A DNA stretch of 64,000 bases from Bacteroidales bacterium (GCA_024400565.1 JAKSMQ010000001.1:1-64000); one strand, 5' to 3'. Counted from the stretch's first letter, positions 55,077-62,793 are shown. Program-made: numbers and translations. Notes: a model not told the origin generated them from the letters alone.

Positions 55077-55685
55077 ATGAAAAGAATCCTTCTCGCTTTA
55101 GCCATACTGATAGTCACCCTTCCTGCTATGGCCCAAAAGAACATCTACGGATTTACCGTTACCGACAACCAGGGCAAAGAAGTGTCCCTCTCCCAATACA
55201 AAGGCAAGGTAATCCTGATTGTCAACACCGCCACCCATTGCGGCTTCACTCCCCAGTACGAAGACCTCGATTCTCTCTATGCAGCCTATGCAGACAAGGG
55301 ACTTGAGATTCTCGACTTCCCCTGCAACCAGTTTGGCGGACAGGCACCCGGAACCGACGCCGAGATTCAGCAGTTCTGCGTTGCCAACTTCAACACCCTC
55401 TTTCCCCGTTTCCACAAGATCGACGTCAATGGAGCCAACGAGTCGCCTCTCTACACCTACCTCAAGAAGAAGAAAGGCTTTGCCGGTTTCGACCCTGCAC
55501 ATCCTCTCACCAATGTGCTCCACACCATATTCAACAGTACCGACCCCGACTATGCCAAGAAGCCCGATATCAAATGGAATTTCACCAAGTTCCTCATCGA
55601 CAGGAAAGGTCGCGTAGTAGCACGCTTTGAACCCACAGCCACCAAAGAGACTATTGCTCCTGCTATCGAAACGCTTCTGAAATAG
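55077..55685 (+). CDS. Exported glutathione peroxidase (thioredoxin-dependent type)
   Basis: 202 residues. A signal peptide (MKRILLALAILIVTLPAMA) precedes the domain. The peroxidatic Cys is in NTATHCGFTPQY, the Gln in FPCNQFGGQ and the Trp in KWNFTKFLID, completing the catalytic tetrad. The second Cys in the FPCNQF motif and Cys in QQFCVANF may be resolving residues. It reduces peroxides in the periplasm. A terminator lies 97 bp downstream. Confidence 0.92.
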   Translation: MKRILLALAILIVTLPAMAQKNIYGFTVTDNQGKEVSLSQYKGKVILIVNTATHCGFTPQYEDLDSLYAAYADKGLEILDFPCNQFGGQAPGTDAEIQQFCVANFNTLFPRFHKIDVNGANESPLYTYLKKKKGFAGFDPAHPLTNVLHTIFNSTDPDYAKKPDIKWNFTKFLIDRKGRVVARFEPTATKETIAPAIETLLK

Positions 55686-55782
55686 CTTCTCCCCCGTCAT
55701 AGCGAGGATTCCTTTCGCAGGTGGGGCGACGCCTTCCGACGCATTCCCCCCACTCTTTCCGGGATTCCTCTGCCACTCCCAG

Positions 55783-55813
55783 GCACCGGCTTTGCAATTG
55801 CCGGTGCTTTTTC
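55783..55813 (+). terminator. Terminator after the glutathione peroxidase gene
   Basis: GCACCGGC (55783-55790) and GCCGGTGC (55800-55807) pair around a 9-nt loop, followed by TTTTTCTT. Confidence 0.75.
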
Positions 55814-55881
55814 TTATATACCTACGGCCTCGGTTTCTTCTCCCTTTGTCGACAGGGTAGTCGCTAGCAGATCTGTAGACG

Positions 55882-56791
55882 GGTTTATCTTGGTTTATCT
55901 ATGTTTTTTCCAGAAGTGACCTGCATAGACCAAGGAGGTTTATCTATGTTTTTGTCTAAGAGCGACCAGGAGCAGAAGGAGTTTTTCATAGGTTTTTGGG
56001 GATTGATGGTTGGTGAGGTTTGACTTCGAAATCGTTTGCAAAAGTACCAACTTTTTCTCTCGCCGTGGGACGTTTGGGGAACGGATGGGAAGGAATCTTT
56101 TACGGCTCATCTCAATCCCTTCGCAATCATCTTGATTGGCTAGGGGATAGAATACCCTTTTTTATCCTTCGGGTCGCGTCCTGGGCGCGAAAAGGCCTTC
56201 AGGAGCCCGTTCATTTCGCAGATTTTGAAGAGGAAACTGGGGCTGATTCAGGATGGATGAAGGCTTACAGAATAGTTGTAGATAGCACATAGATAGCACA
56301 ATGGGTGCAGAAAACCAGTCATCTACGCGTTTTGCGTGCCGAGTATGTGCTGTCTGAGTGCCGAGAAAGACTTCGCTTCTGACAGGATTAAGATTTTTAG
56401 TCCGGATTTTCAGTTGGGATTTTATCTGTTGGTCGCCTTTTAGACAAAAACATAGATAAACACGGGCCGACATTTGTCTTCGATATTGTATCGGGGTTTG
56501 TCGGCGAATTACGATGTTGGCAGAATATTATGCGACAATACAATCCGGCAACAAATGCAATAGCGTTTAGGCTAGCGGCCAGGGTTTATCTTGGTTTATC
56601 GCCTTTGGAGGGGCTTGGCGGCTGAGGGGGCAAGTTTTTCCGGGAGCTTGCTCACGAGGGAAAACTTGAGTCCGCAGATGCCGAAGATGCGAAGCAGCTT
56701 CAGAAGAGAAGCCCTTTCAAAGGATGTTTATCTATGTTTTTTTCTACAATCAACCCGACCTTGACCAAGGGGGTTATCTTTGTTTTTTTCT
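55882..56791. repeat. Dispersed repeat GGTTTATCTATGTTTTTNTCTA
   Basis: At least six related copies of a motif of about 20 bp, core GGTTTATCTATGTTTTT: near 55882-55909 (doubled), 55937-55958, 56441-56462 (inverted), 56583-56600, 56724-56746 and 56772-56791. Two copies share the left flank GACCAAGG. They lie in the gene-poor zone 55.8-56.8 kb, in which I see no intact gene. Confidence 0.65.
56278..56370. repeat. 11-bp repeat with inverted second half
   Basis: GTAGATAGCAC (56278), ATAGATAGCAC (56289) and AATGGGTGCAG (56300) are in 11-bp register. The inverted units GCCGAGTATGT (56338), GCTGTCTGAGT (56349) and GCCGAGAAAGA (56360) follow, also in 11-bp register. The central GGGTGCA resembles the array at 25.5 kb. 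Confidence 0.65.
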
Positions 56792-57114
56792 AATTTGACC
56801 CACTCATCGTAGAGGTCGTTCTTGCAGTCCATGCGCGCGTTAGAGAGTGTTTCTACCTGATTGGACAGTTGACCCTCATTTCCGCCGCTGTCGGCTACTA
56901 AATTTGCCATCATACCATCCGTTTCCAGCCCTGAAAGGTCAGAATTCCGGAGTTGGCCGTTACTCACATAAGTCTCCAAAATGAGGAACAACATCGGCAA
57001 AATGAACTCTTAGATGCCTTTTGAGACCTGCAAAAGGAGAATTTTGAGGTCTTTTGAGCCCTATTTGAGCTCTGGCATCTTAGGAGGTTGGGGTTTAGTA
57101 ATGTCGTATTTCAT
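56728..57114 (-). pseudogene. Decayed DUF3987-like gene, copy 1
   Basis: Reading from 57114, the frame starts MKYDITKPQPPKMPELK and then has two in-frame stops before continuing as PMLFLILETYVSNGQ, MMANLVADSGGNEGQLSNQV and DLYDEWVKLEKNK. This order resembles the N-terminal part of DUF3987 proteins, primase/helicase-like proteins of Bacteroidales mobile elements. Only about 125 codons remain of a normally much longer gene. Copy 2 at 57372-57640 has the same start and the QLSNQV motif. The family assignment is by memory of the pattern. Confidence 0.45.
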
Positions 57115-57151
57115 TGTTGTTGTGCTTCTTAGGGAAATATTATATGTGGTT

Positions 57152-57308
57152 AGCGTTTCAGTTTCAGTTGTTTCAGTTGTTTTTTGAGGGGTATCAATAT
57201 CATCTATTCCTATATATCTATTTAATTATTAATTAGTTAAGTATTCTATAAGGGGATATTGACATAGCATTTTTTAATTGAAACACTGAAACATTGAAAC
57301 GCTGAAAC
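57152..57308. repeat. Inverted iterated repeat element, copy 1 (GTTTCAG type)
   Basis: The left arm (57152-57179) iterates TTTCAG and the right arm (57276-57308) iterates CTGAAAC, so the arms can pair. Between them lie TTTTTGAGGGGTATCAA (57181-57197), a very AT-rich middle, and AGGGGATATTGACATAGCAT. It sits directly upstream of decayed gene copy 1. The same architecture recurs at 57679-57830 with a different repeat unit. Confidence 0.75.
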
Positions 57309-57371
57309 AAAAATGTCTTACTTCTCTACGAAGCATTCGAAAGCCTGTGGTACATCAGTATAAGCCTTCTA

Positions 57372-57640
57372 CTAACACGCAACCTGATTTGACAATTGAT
57401 CCTTGTTACCGCAATTTTTGCCATCAGACTGGCCATTATTCCACACGATTCCTTTCAATTTTGGTTGGGATAGAGATATTGGGGTTCGGTCATATTTGCA
57501 TCCAAAATAGGAAAAAGCATAGGTACAAGGGGCTGATTCATGTCTTTTGAGGTCTGAGAAAGGATTAATTTGATGCATTCTGTGCCCTTTCCGAGGATAG
57601 GCATCGTAGGAGAATGCCTTTTAGTGATATCATAATTCAT
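57372..57640 (-). pseudogene. Decayed DUF3987-like gene, copy 2
   Basis: Reading from 57640: MNYDITKRHSPTMPILGKG, then TSKDMNQPLVPMLFPILDAN and YLYPNQN, a stop (TGA where TGG for Trp would fit), then KESCGIMASLMA in the same frame and, after a frameshift, CGNKDQLSNQV. These parts align with copy 1 and with DUF3987 proteins. It carries at least one nonsense change and one frameshift and is truncated. Confidence 0.45.
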
Positions 57641-57678
57641 TGTTCTACTGTTAGATATTTTTAATTGTTAAAAATTTT

Positions 57679-57830
57679 ACGTATCAGTATCAGTGTGTCA
57701 GTCCGATTTTTGAGGGGTATCAACTTCCCTTTTATCTATATAACTATCTATATATTAATATTATAGATATTATTATAGAGGGGATTGTGATGCATTTTTT
57801 TTGGACTGATACACTGACACACTGATACGC
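57679..57830. repeat. Inverted iterated repeat element, copy 2 (GTATCAG/GTGTCAG type)
   Basis: The left arm (57679-57704) iterates TATCAG/TGTCAG and the right arm (57803-57830) iterates CTGATAC/CTGACAC. TTTTTGAGGGGTATCAA (57707-57723) and AGGGGATTGTGATGCATTTT are shared in place with copy 1. The units of both arms differ from copy 1 in the same way, so pairing is kept. Confidence 0.75.
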
Positions 57831-58137
57831 TTTTCTTGTAACTTGCTCTTGCTGAGTCTTATTTCTCTCCGAGGCATTCGAAGGCATGAAGGAGATCGTT
57901 GATGAGTTAGAGGATATAGGTTTTCTCTACGAAGCCTGGCCCCATATGGAGTCGCTTGAAGTTGAAACGGGGCTGACCGTCGCATCTGCAGAAGGGAGAG
58001 GATTAGATATTACAGCCAGAGCAAACCGTCTGACCGATATGGAATCAAACTAAACAATTGTAAATCTAAAAAAATCGTATCTTTACAATTCCTTTTACAG
58101 GACCAGCAAGAATATCTACACATTCATCAGCAAGGCG

Positions 58138-58248
58138 ATGAATGAGCTTGAAGAAGATGGCGTGAAGGTTATCAATAAAGACAAGGCTAGAGCTAACGCA
58201 GAGGCCGTTTACGAAGCATCCCGCAAGGCTCAGGCTATGGCCCTCTAA
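58138..58248 (+). CDS. Short open frame, probably the 3' end of a lost gene
   Basis: 36 codons (MNELEEDGVKVINKDKAR, then ANAEAVYEASRKAQAMAL). The same frame is open upstream to about 58099 (RTSKNIYTFISKA), suggesting a C-terminal remnant. The sequence is helical and charged. A near -7 element TATCTTTA occurs about 60 bp before the ATG, so a short intact gene cannot be excluded. Confidence 0.35.
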   Translation: MNELEEDGVKVINKDKARANAEAVYEASRKAQAMAL

Positions 58249-58281
58249 TAAGTGAATATTAATATACAAAAAAAACAGATC

Positions 58282-58494
58282 ATGAGAACAGATGAAGTCG
58301 ACGGAAAGACATATCAGGTCAAGAACGAAAGCGTAAACGAAGGAAATTATACATTTGCAATAGCAGATGGAATGTACGACCTACACACGATACATACACT
58401 TGAGAATGCCGGTTTAGAGTGCCACATAGACAAAGGCGAAGGCAATGAGCTAGTATGCAGAAGTAATAAACCTATCCACATAAAAGAAGACTAG
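58282..58494 (+). CDS. Small hypothetical protein paired with an HTH regulator
   Basis: 70 residues from MRTDEVDGKTYQVKNES; an upstream in-frame GTG at 58252 would add ten residues but has poorer context. It is acidic and probably one alpha/beta domain (NYTFAIADGMYDLHTIHTLENAG). No family recognised. The HTH gene starts 2 bp after its stop, so they form a tight pair. Confidence 0.55.
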   Translation: MRTDEVDGKTYQVKNESVNEGNYTFAIADGMYDLHTIHTLENAGLECHIDKGEGNELVCRSNKPIHIKED

Positions 58495-58496
58495 CC

Positions 58497-58700
58497 ATGG
58501 GGAAAATAATAGAACAAGCAAGGAAGATCCGAATGGAGTCGGGAATCACACAGCAGGACGTGGCCGAGCGAATGGGAATAGCGCAGACGGCGGTGTCGAG
58601 GTTGGAAATCGGGGCGCATTCGCCGTCGCTGGACATGGTGGAGAGATATGCAGAAGCATTAGGCTGTAGATTGAAAATTGAGAAAAAGGAGGAGAAATAG
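58497..58700 (+). CDS. XRE-family helix-turn-helix regulator
   Basis: 67 residues forming almost only an HTH_3 domain: ARKIRMESGITQQDVAERMG, IAQTAVSRLEIG, SPSLDMVERYAEALG, then a basic/acidic tail. It binds DNA. The order small protein then small HTH protein is typical of toxin-antitoxin pairs of the HigBA type or phage-like regulators, but the partner is not a recognised toxin. Confidence 0.75.
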   Translation: MGKIIEQARKIRMESGITQQDVAERMGIAQTAVSRLEIGAHSPSLDMVERYAEALGCRLKIEKKEEK

Positions 58701-58744
58701 AGGTGGAGAAACTAGTGAAACCAGAAAAATTTTTGATGGTAAAA

Positions 58745-58790
58745 ATATAGATAAATAGGCACTTTGCGAGGAGTTCCTATTTATCTATAT
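58745..58790. terminator. AT-rich perfect hairpin after the HTH gene
   Basis: ATATAGATAAATAGG (58745-58759) and CCTATTTATCTATAT (58776-58790) form a 15-bp stem with a 16-nt loop. It lies 45 bp after the HTH stop. Confidence 0.55.
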
Positions 58791-58811
58791 TAATATATTA
58801 GAAAATATATG

Positions 58812-58819
58812 TATTTTTG
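58812..58819 (+). promoter_or_regulatory. -7 element before the gene at 58829
   Basis: TATTTTTG ends 9 bp before the ATG, implying an almost leaderless transcript. Confidence 0.45.
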
Positions 58820-58828
58820 CAGACAATT

Positions 58829-59098
58829 ATGAAGCAAAGAAAAGACATACCAGAAGAGGTGAAAAACGCCCTGAAGGAAGAGATATCACAATACGGTGAT
58901 AGAGTCTCTTTTGTTGGTTCTTTTGGAAAAGGAGAGTGTCCCGTTGAAGGGTTTGAAGATGGCGCGGATCTTTTTTTGTTTCGTAATCCAGGTGATTTAG
59001 ATATCGGATTCCCTCTCGTTGTTCTTTTTGCAGGTGGCAAGGCTGTAGATATAAGGGAAAGACTTTCTCTTCTACTGCTCAGGAGTTTCAAATATTGA
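58829..59098 (+). CDS. Small hypothetical protein, possibly truncated
   Basis: 89 residues (MKQRKDIPEEVKNALKEEIS, then VSFVGSFGKG, DGADLFLFRNPGDLD, LLLLRSFKY). The helix followed by VGSFGKG recalls the start of nucleotidyltransferase-like folds (GSFARG), but no catalytic DxD is convincing. Its 3' end overlaps the convergent fragment at 59072-59323, which suggests a rearrangement. Function unknown. Confidence 0.4.
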   Translation: MKQRKDIPEEVKNALKEEISQYGDRVSFVGSFGKGECPVEGFEDGADLFLFRNPGDLDIGFPLVVLFAGGKAVDIRERLSLLLLRSFKY

Positions 59099-59323
59099 AG
59101 CAAATTTTGTATTGAACACTTTGTTGTCGATACGAAGTATTCCTCTTGTGTATATTGGTTTTGTTCCTGCTCTGTTGGCGATATTGTCGACAGGTAGGAA
59201 TGTGCCATCATAGTCGTAGTATTCTTGAGGCTCAATATATACAAGCTTACCATCTTTCTGTCTTTGGAGGATTGTAGCCGGGAGCCGTGGGACCATAGAG
59301 ACCCAAACAAACCCCAAAAGCAA
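59072..59323 (-). pseudogene. Fragment of an unknown protein
   Basis: About 83 codons, with KDGKLVYIEPQEYYDYDGTF and KPIYTRGILRIDNKVFNTKF in the best-formed part. Another frame upstream reads PFKVAFGVCLGLYGPTAPGY, which looks protein-like, so the gene is probably frameshifted and cut. No family recognised. Confidence 0.3.
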
Positions 59324-59367
59324 CCTTGAACGGCCTTATTTCCCGTCCCAGGATGAGGTCATAGAAA

Positions 59368-59400
59368 CCAAAAGGCGAACCCCACAGAATGGGATTCGCC
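59368..59400 (-). terminator. Terminator of infC-rpmI-rplT-rplS
   Basis: On the minus strand GGCGAATCCC and GGGGTTCGCC pair (59391-59400 and 59374-59383), followed by TTTTGGTTT, 37 bp after rplS. Confidence 0.75.
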
Positions 59401-59437
59401 GATGGAAAATGGTATCTGCAAAGGAGCGAAGAGTCGC

Positions 59438-59794
59438 TTAGCGCATTCTTCTTTCCTTGATACGGGCTTTCTTACCGGTGAGATTACGCAAGTAGAAGAT
59501 ACGAGCGCGACGTACAGCGCCGTGCTTGTTGACATCAATCTGCTCGATGAAGGGGCTGGAGATGGGGAAGATACGCTCTACGCCAACGCCATTGGTAATC
59601 TTACGAACAGTAAAGGTTTCGGTGGCACCAGAACCACGACGCTGGATAACAACGCCCTGGAAGTTCTGGATACGCTCTTTGTTTCCTTCACGGATTTTAT
59701 AGTGAACAGTAATGGTATCGCCAGCGCCGAATTCGGGGAATTCTTTGCGTTCGATCTGGTCTTCTACGAACTGAATTAATTCAATTTTTCCCAT
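59438..59794 (-). CDS. rplS: 50S ribosomal protein L19
   Basis: 118 residues, normal length. [47 protein letters not shown] and the signature [14 protein letters not shown] are all present. It lies at the interface of the ribosomal subunits. It is the last gene of the series with infC, rpmI and rplT, 94 bp after rplT; that gap can fold by pairing TTCCGTA with TACGGAA. Confidence 0.97.
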   Translation of the reverse strand: MGKIELIQFVEDQIERKEFPEFGAGDTITVHYKIREGNKERIQNFQGVVIQRRGSGATETFTVRKITNGVGVERIFPISSPFIEQIDVNKHGAVRRARIFYLRNLTGKKARIKERRMR

Positions 59795-59888
59795 GACTAA
59801 TAGTAGTTTTTAAAGTTAATACTTAGCATTCCGTATCGTTGCCCAGGCAAAGGAGCCTTTTTTTCTACGGAAGAGGCTATTGGCTTAT

Positions 59889-60233
59889 TTATTTTACCAT
59901 CTTTACAACAGCGGTGAAAGCCTCAGGATTGTTCATAGCCAGGTCGGCGAGAACTTTGCGGTTCAACTCGATGTTGTTCTTATGGAGTTCACCCATGAAC
60001 ACGGAGTAGGAAATGCCATTCATGCGGCAACCGGCGTTGATACGGTTGATCCACAAGGAACGGAATTCGCGCTTCTTGTTCTTTCTGTCACGGTAAGCGT
60101 AGGTCTGACCTTTTTCCCATTTATTCTTGGCAACGGTCCAAACATTTTTACCTCTACCCCAATAACCTTTGGTACGGTTGAGGATTTTCTTTCTGCGTGC
60201 TCTTGAAGCAACGGCATTTACTGATCTTGGCAT
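59889..60233 (-). CDS. rplT: 50S ribosomal protein L20
   Basis: 114 residues, normal length. [26 protein letters not shown] (in shorter parts: [11 protein letters not shown] and KGYWGRG), [25 protein letters not shown] and [10 protein letters not shown] match the family. L20 helps assemble the 50S subunit and, in other bacteria, represses its own operon. The 148-bp gap from rpmI is long for this operon. Confidence 0.97.
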   Translation of the reverse strand: MPRSVNAVASRARRKKILNRTKGYWGRGKNVWTVAKNKWEKGQTYAYRDRKNKKREFRSLWINRINAGCRMNGISYSVFMGELHKNNIELNRKVLADLAMNNPEAFTAVVKMVK

Positions 60234-60381
60234 GTTTAAGTAATTTTGTTTTCGTTTAAGCGCCGAGCCTCACGACTCGAACTTAGGTGCTGTAAACAAT
60301 GGTTAATAACTCCGAAAAAGTATTAAGTTGAACGAGGAAGAATGACTCCAGGCGTCAACCTGCTACTTTTTTTTAAATTGA

Positions 60382-60576
60382 CTAGGCTAAGAGCATTCTC
60401 TTAACGCGTTTTTCGTCATCGCGGCTAACCAGAGCGGTGTGGTCGAGATTACGTTTCTGGCATGTTTCCTTCTTAGTCAGAATGTGGCTATGGTAAGCAT
60501 GCTTTCTTTTGATTTTACCAGTGCCGGTGAAAGCGAAACGCTTCTTTGCGCTGGCTTTGGTTTTCATTGTAGGCAT
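60382..60576 (-). CDS. rpmI: 50S ribosomal protein L35
   Basis: 64 residues, normal length, very basic. [36 protein letters not shown] and DEKRVKRML are the family pattern. It lies between infC and rplT, as usual. Confidence 0.96.
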   Translation of the reverse strand: MPTMKTKASAKKRFAFTGTGKIKRKHAYHSHILTKKETCQKRNLDHTALVSRDDEKRVKRMLLA

Positions 60577-60664
60577 TACTTTACTGTTTTTTTAAGTTAG
60601 ACTATATGTTGCAGATACGCATTTTTCTTTATCGGATGAGGCTTGACCCAAAAGGGGGAACGGA

Positions 60665-61204
60665 TCAGTTCTTTTTGGGAGCAAGCATCATAAACATCTT
60701 CTTGCCCTCGAGATGAGGCATCGTTTCGGGCTTGCCGTAGTCGAGCAGAGCCTGAGCGAACTTGAGAAGCTGGGCTTCGCCCTGGTCCTTATAGACGATG
60801 GAACGGCCCTTGAAGAATACTTCTACCTTTACCTTGTTGCCACCCTGAAGGAAGTTGATGGCATGTTTGAGAAGGAAATCGAAGTCGTGCTCGCCGATAT
60901 TGGGGCTGAGACGAATCTCTTTTACCACAATCTTGGTCGAGTTGGCCTTCATCTCTTTCTGCTTCTTTTTTTGCTCGTAGAGGTACTTCTGATACTCGAT
61001 AATCTTGCAAACGGGAGGATTTGCATTGGGTGAAATCTCCACAAGGTCAAGGCCCTGGTCGTAAGCCATCTTGAGTGCGTCGCGCACACTAAGGATAACG
61101 GGTTCAATGTCTTCGCCTACCACACGAACCATGGGTGCGGTAATGCGTTCGTTGATACGGTGGTCGGGCTCTTTGCGCACAGGACCACGTCCACGCCCTT
61201 TCAT
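60665..61204 (-). CDS. infC: Translation initiation factor IF-3
   Basis: 179 residues from the ATG. The N-domain has DHRINERITAPMVRVVGEDI and LDLVEISPNANPPVCKIIEY, followed by the Lys-rich linker and the C-domain (KEIRLSPNIGEHDFDFLLKH, VKVEVFFKGRSI, EGKKMFMMLAP). IF-3 checks initiator tRNA and the start codon. The frame stays open upstream, and an in-frame ATA at 61231 with GGAG 8 bp before it may be the real, non-canonical start, adding nine residues. Confidence 0.95.
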   Translation of the reverse strand: MKGRGRGPVRKEPDHRINERITAPMVRVVGEDIEPVILSVRDALKMAYDQGLDLVEISPNANPPVCKIIEYQKYLYEQKKKQKEMKANSTKIVVKEIRLSPNIGEHDFDFLLKHAINFLQGGNKVKVEVFFKGRSIVYKDQGEAQLLKFAQALLDYGKPETMPHLEGKKMFMMLAPKKN

Positions 61205-61389
61205 AGGGCTTTTTTGTACAGGTGTTGCTATAACTAATTCTCCTATATTTGTTTAATACTTCGGTCGGAATTGCACAATTTGAGCATCTCTCAGGGATAT
61301 TCGGATTGTACAACCTTCCCATTCAACTTAATCAGGAACAGCGGATTATGCCTTTTGCAGCAGAACACACCATCCTCTTTTAAGCAATG

Positions 61390-61397
61390 CAAAGATA
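61390..61397 (-). promoter_or_regulatory. -7 element of the infC operon
   Basis: The minus strand reads TATCTTTG, with TTTG 17 bp upstream (61415-61418), shorter than usual. The leader to infC is about 150-180 nt. I see nothing else certain in 61232-61553. Confidence 0.55.
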
Positions 61398-61553
61398 CAC
61401 ACTTTTTTTGAATACAAAACATTTTGTTGAAAAATATTCATTTTCAGTCTGTGGCACAGGGTTGCCCGGGATAAAGATTTGCTATGCCGGCATACTAAAA
61501 CGCCAACATCTGCGTTATCTGTTTAATCACTTCTGTCCCTCCCGATATTAGAG

Positions 61554-62651
61554 ATGAAACGAATGAAAACTCTTTTGATATTAATCCTTATCCTGGCCGG
61601 TATCGTGGTATTGGTTTCGGCTTGTATGAGTCTTCCTACCTTTGGAGCCAAACCCAAAGGAGAACGGCTGGAACGCATGAAGCAGTCACCCAATTTCAAG
61701 GATGGCGTATTCGTAAACCAGGAACCCACACCTGCTATGGTCCGTGGCGAGATGAAGGACTCTATCGACAAGCTTTACCGGAGTTTTATCCTCGACTCTA
61801 TGAGCGACGTTTCTTCGGGATCGAGGAAGCCCTCGGGCAAGATTAATGCCGTTAGCGCAGACCTCAGGAATCTTCCGTCAGAGGGAGACTGGATTGTATG
61901 GTTTGGCCATTCGAGCTATCTGTTCCAGGTGTCGGGCGTCCGCTTTCTTGTCGACCCTGTGTTCGGAACGGCATCCCCTGTGTGGTTTGTCAACAAACCT
62001 GTGGAGGGATCTGACATTTACAAGCCTGAGGATCTTCCTAATATTGATTACCTTATTATTACTCACGACCACTACGACCATATGGATTATACAACGTGCA
62101 AGAAACTGCGCGAAAAGGTGAGACACGCCGTATGTCCTCTTGGTGTAGACGCTCATCTTGAACGCTGGGGTTACAGACCCGGCCAGATTGTTGAAATGGA
62201 CTGGAACAAGAGTATTTCAATCAACGGGGTTACCATCTATTGTCTCCCCCAACGCCATTTCTCGGGACGCACATTCAAGCGCAACCCTACCCTATGGGCG
62301 TCTTTTATGATAGAAACCGACGGAAAGACAATCTTTGTTGCCGGAGACGGAGGCTACGGACGTCATTTCAAAGAGATCGGGAAGAGATTTCCCTCTATCG
62401 ACCTGGCCATTCTCGAAAACGGACAATACAATCCGCAATGGCCTTTCATCCACACCCTGCCCTATCAGCTGAGGCAGGTTATCGACGACCTGGGGGTTAA
62501 GCAGATTCTTACCGTTCATCACGGCAAATATGCCGAAGCCCTACATCCCTGGGAAGAGCCCGAGCGTCTTGTAGACTATCTTGCCAAAGACTCCTCGCTC
62601 ACCTTTATCCGCCCGGCAATCGGAGAACTGACCAGCCTGAAACTCCGATAA
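61554..62651 (+). CDS. NAPE-PLD/UlaG-like metallo-beta-lactamase-fold protein, membrane-anchored
   Basis: 365 residues. An N-terminal hydrophobic segment (TLLILILILAGIVVLVSACMS) is a membrane anchor or lipoprotein signal (Cys24). The MBL domain has VWFGHSSYLF, FLVDPVFG, the metal motif THDHYDHMDY, LPQRHFSGR, VAGDGGYG and TVHHGKYAEA. The pattern matches L-ascorbate-6-P lactonase/NAPE-phospholipase D-like hydrolases, with the active site probably in the periplasm. Substrate unknown. It is distinct from the MBL lipoprotein at 30962. Confidence 0.85.
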   Translation: MKRMKTLLILILILAGIVVLVSACMSLPTFGAKPKGERLERMKQSPNFKDGVFVNQEPTPAMVRGEMKDSIDKLYRSFILDSMSDVSSGSRKPSGKINAVSADLRNLPSEGDWIVWFGHSSYLFQVSGVRFLVDPVFGTASPVWFVNKPVEGSDIYKPEDLPNIDYLIITHDHYDHMDYTTCKKLREKVRHAVCPLGVDAHLERWGYRPGQIVEMDWNKSISINGVTIYCLPQRHFSGRTFKRNPTLWASFMIETDGKTIFVAGDGGYGRHFKEIGKRFPSIDLAILENGQYNPQWPFIHTLPYQLRQVIDDLGVKQILTVHHGKYAEALHPWEEPERLVDYLAKDSSLTFIRPAIGELTSLKLR

Positions 62652-62670
62652 CTATTGAATCCGTCGCAGG

Positions 62671-62790
62671 AAGAACGGACGTAACTCCTGGTCGGATACG
62701 GATAATAAAAAAGTAAGATGGACGTATCATACGGTCGGTTACGGATGGGGAAAAGTAAGACGGACGTAACTTCCGGTCGGTTACGGTTTG
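62671..62790. repeat. Three tandem units of about 42 bp
   Basis: GGACGTA followed by GGTCGG[A/T]TACGG recurs at 62677, 62720 and 62762 (spacing 43 and 42 bp), with AAGTAAGA between units. It lies just after the MBL gene and before the shared terminator. Confidence 0.75.
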
Positions 62791-62793
62791 AAA

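Noticed and set aside
56020..56292. 90-codon plus-strand frame in the gene-poor zone
   Set aside because: It crosses the 11-bp repeat at 56278, has no promoter and matches no family I recognise.
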